Assembly (NCBI GenBank): GCA_044359885.1
Contig: JBIKLI010000150.1
Location: forward strand, 1-9,846
Origin: CAIOSQ01 sp044359885
GTDB lineage: Bacteria > Pseudomonadota > Alphaproteobacteria > CACIAM-22H2
DNA: 9,846 bases
Direction of reading: 5' to 3'
Shown here: in pieces, positions 6,784 through 9,846 of the stretch
How the letters are laid out: the number at the start of each line of letters is the position of its first letter
How positions within the stretch are numbered: the stretch's first letter is position 1
Notes under the pieces: generated by a model
The model's input: only the letters and a program-made list of their open reading frames with translations
Told to the model about the DNA's origin: nothing
Database searches by the model: none
Program-made: the position numbers and the translations under genes

Positions 6784-7163
6784 CGCCAGGCCGCCGCGAA
6801 GAGGTGCCGGAACACGACGCGCAGCGCGCCGTCGGCGAGCGCCGACAGCGCGCCGGCATCGACGGCGGCATCGCCGCCATGCGCCCAGACGTTGCGCACG
6901 CTCCGCAGCCATTCGAGATCGGGCGCGGGGGCGACCAGGGGCGAGCGCTGGCGGTCCAGTTCCTCGACCAGAGCCCACCCGACCAGCACCACCGCGGTCC
7001 AGGCGCCGGCGCAATAGGCCAGTTCCAGATCGGCCAGCAGCGCTTCGCGCCGCGCATCGAGATCGAGCGGCACCGGCCCGGCATTCGCGTCGTGCGCGGC
7101 CCAGAACGTCGCCGCGCGACGCTGCCACGCCGCCGCCTCGGGGAAATCCAGTTCACGCGCCAT
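6780..7163 (-). CDS. Small HEPN-like protein of unknown function
   Basis: I do not recognise this 127-residue protein as a named family. It looks all-helical. RNVWAHGG (90-97) contains R90-N91-x3-H95, which matches the R-[NDH]-x-H pattern of HEPN domains, where Arg and His often form an RNase active site. The preceding helices (about 36-70, LADLELAYCAGAWTAVVLVGW) and a following helix (103-124) fit a four-helix HEPN bundle. There is no nuclease partner, minimal nucleotidyltransferase or antitoxin-like gene next to it. The start ATG is 12 nt after the pccA stop and lacks an obvious Shine-Dalgarno. The stop overlaps the acylphosphatase start as ATGA. The reading frame, the gene spacing and coupling on both sides support a real gene. 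The HEPN label is inference from the motif and helical pattern. It could instead be a non-catalytic DUF4145-like or ligand-binding HEPN protein. Confidence 0.7.
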   Translation of the reverse strand: MARELDFPEAAAWQRRAATFWAAHDANAGPVPLDLDARREALLADLELAYCAGAWTAVVLVGWALVEELDRQRSPLVAPAPDLEWLRSVRNVWAHGGDAAVDAGALSALADGALRVVFRHLFAAAWR

Positions 7164-7175
7164 GACGATGGAACG

Positions 7176-9236
<2,061 letters not shown>

Positions 9237-9239
9237 CGC

Positions 9240-9467
9240 TCAACCCTTGCTCCCGAACAACTCCATCGCGATCGCGACATGCACCGCGAGCGGCGCGCCC
9301 CAGGCCGTCGCCACCCACATCCACCAGGGATAGGACGGCGTCGTGAGGATGTTGACGACGATCAGCGCCATCGTCGTCAGCAGCGCCACCAGCACATGCA
9401 GGCGAAGCCCGCGCCGCAGCGCCGACCGGCGCGCCGCTACAGCGGAATGTTTGCGTGCTTCTTCCAC
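9240..9467 (-). CDS. Small two-TM-domain membrane protein
   Basis: The protein has 75 residues with a basic N-terminus (RKHSAVAARRSALRRG, 5-20) and two hydrophobic segments, about 22-43 and 47-69, joined by TTPSYPWW. His24 near the start of the first segment, Asn39, the P-W-W turn and His63 in the second resemble the 2TM domain family of short inner-membrane proteins. Their function is not known to me. The basic N-terminus suggests both ends lie in the cytoplasm. The start is a GTG at 9467 that overlaps the last 31 nt of pccB. GGAG 5 nt upstream (9473-9476) supports it, and no alternative start keeps the first membrane segment. The stop is 3 nt before pccA. It sits exactly between the two carboxylase subunit genes and must be co-transcribed with them if they form an operon. 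A role with the carboxylase is only a guess. Confidence 0.8.
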   Translation of the reverse strand: MEEARKHSAVAARRSALRRGLRLHVLVALLTTMALIVVNILTTPSYPWWMWVATAWGAPLAVHVAIAMELFGSKG

Positions 9468-9846
9468 GGGTTCTCCAGCTTCTTGGTCCGGAGCATGGCG
9501 AGCGAGCGCGCGATGCGCGGGCGCGTCGCCGACGGCATGATCACGTCGTCGACATAGCCGCGGCTGGCCGCGACGAAGGGATTGGCGAAGCGGCGCCGGT
9601 ATTCCTCGGTCCGCTCCTCGATCTTGCGCGGATCGCCCAGATCGGCCCGGAAGATGATCTCCACCGCGCCCTTGGGCCCCATCACCGCGATCTCGGCGCT
9701 GGGCCAGGCGTAGTTCACGTCGCCGCGCAGATGCTTGGACGCCATGACGTCGTAGGCGCCGCCATAGGCCTTGCGCGTGATCACCGTCACCTTCGGCACC
9801 GTCGCCTCGGCATAGGCGAAGAGCAGCTTGGCGCCGTGCTTGATGA
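9437..9846 (-). CDS. pccB: Propionyl-CoA carboxylase beta subunit (5' part beyond window)
   Basis: The C-terminal 135 residues are visible; the gene begins beyond the right edge. This subunit carries the carboxyltransferase active site that moves CO2 from carboxybiotin on PccA to propionyl-CoA. The window shows the crotonase-like C-terminal half, with GAKLLFAYAEATVPKVTVIT, then RKAYGGAYDVMASKHL, DVNYAWPSAEIAVMGPKGA and the end ANPFVAASRGYVDDVIMP...NPWKKHANIPL. These are close to known PccB sequences, including the terminal K-H-x-NIPL. The stop is TAG at 9439-9437. The end of the gene overlaps the two-TM gene by 31 nt, and pccA follows, so subunits are probably made from one transcript. A wider acyl-CoA carboxylase assignment is possible, but the match to the propionyl-CoA type and the PccA partner make PccB most likely. 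Confidence 0.93.
   Translation of the reverse strand, partial: IKHGAKLLFAYAEATVPKVTVITRKAYGGAYDVMASKHLRGDVNYAWPSAEIAVMGPKGAVEIIFRADLGDPRKIEERTEEYRRRFANPFVAASRGYVDDVIMPSATRPRIARSLAMLRTKKLENPWKKHANIPL
9473..9476 (-). promoter_or_regulatory. Shine-Dalgarno of the two-TM gene, inside pccB
   Basis: GGAG on the minus strand, 5 nt before the GTG at 9467 and within the last codons of pccB. It is the clearest ribosome binding site in this gene run and decides the overlapping start. Confidence 0.5.

Noticed and set aside
6784..7128. Upstream extension of the acylphosphatase frame to 210 codons
   Set aside because: The added 115 residues are Arg/Ala-rich and antedate a normal acylphosphatase N-terminus at MKNPVITRR; the region is the HEPN-like gene in another frame.

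Overview
The window looks like a GC-rich alphaproteobacterial chromosome, perhaps Rhodospirillales-like. That guess rests on overall composition and gene families, not on a marker gene. It is almost fully coding and mostly core metabolism. I see no insertion sequence, integrase, phage gene, CRISPR array or plasmid function, and no gene-free stretch longer than 300 bases.

Left block (1-3946, minus strand). Read in transcription order it holds a MaeB-type NADP-dependent malic enzyme, an MgtE magnesium transporter and a PaaI-family hotdog thioesterase that runs off the left edge. Spacing is very tight: 4 nt between maeB and mgtE, and a 4-nt GTGA start/stop overlap between mgtE and the thioesterase, so they are probably one transcript. 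Malic enzymes need a divalent metal, which may be why a Mg2+ channel travels with one. A tRNA-Leu(GAG) gene with an encoded CCA lies just upstream on the same strand, separated from maeB by about 90 nt that contains a GC-rich inverted repeat.

Centre (4126-4923, plus strand). lipB (octanoyltransferase of lipoate synthesis) is divergent from the tRNA. The divergent spacer carries a 14-bp perfect palindrome inside a longer dyad. lipB converges on the next minus-strand gene with only 10 bp between stop codons.

Right block (4934-9846, minus strand). In transcription order: the 3' part of a propionyl-CoA carboxylase beta subunit (pccB, running off the right edge), a small two-TM protein, pccA (biotin carboxylase plus biotin carrier), a small HEPN-like protein, an acylphosphatase and an M81/MlrC-family metallopeptidase. 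The first five are overlapping or nearly abutting and probably co-transcribed; the peptidase follows after 83 nt. The catalytic theme is propionyl-CoA carboxylation to methylmalonyl-CoA.

The least ordinary content is the set of small passengers in the pcc cluster, above all the 127-residue protein with an R-N-x3-H HEPN-type motif whose stop overlaps the acylphosphatase start. I do not see convincing evidence of a wholly new system; that protein is the best candidate for follow-up.
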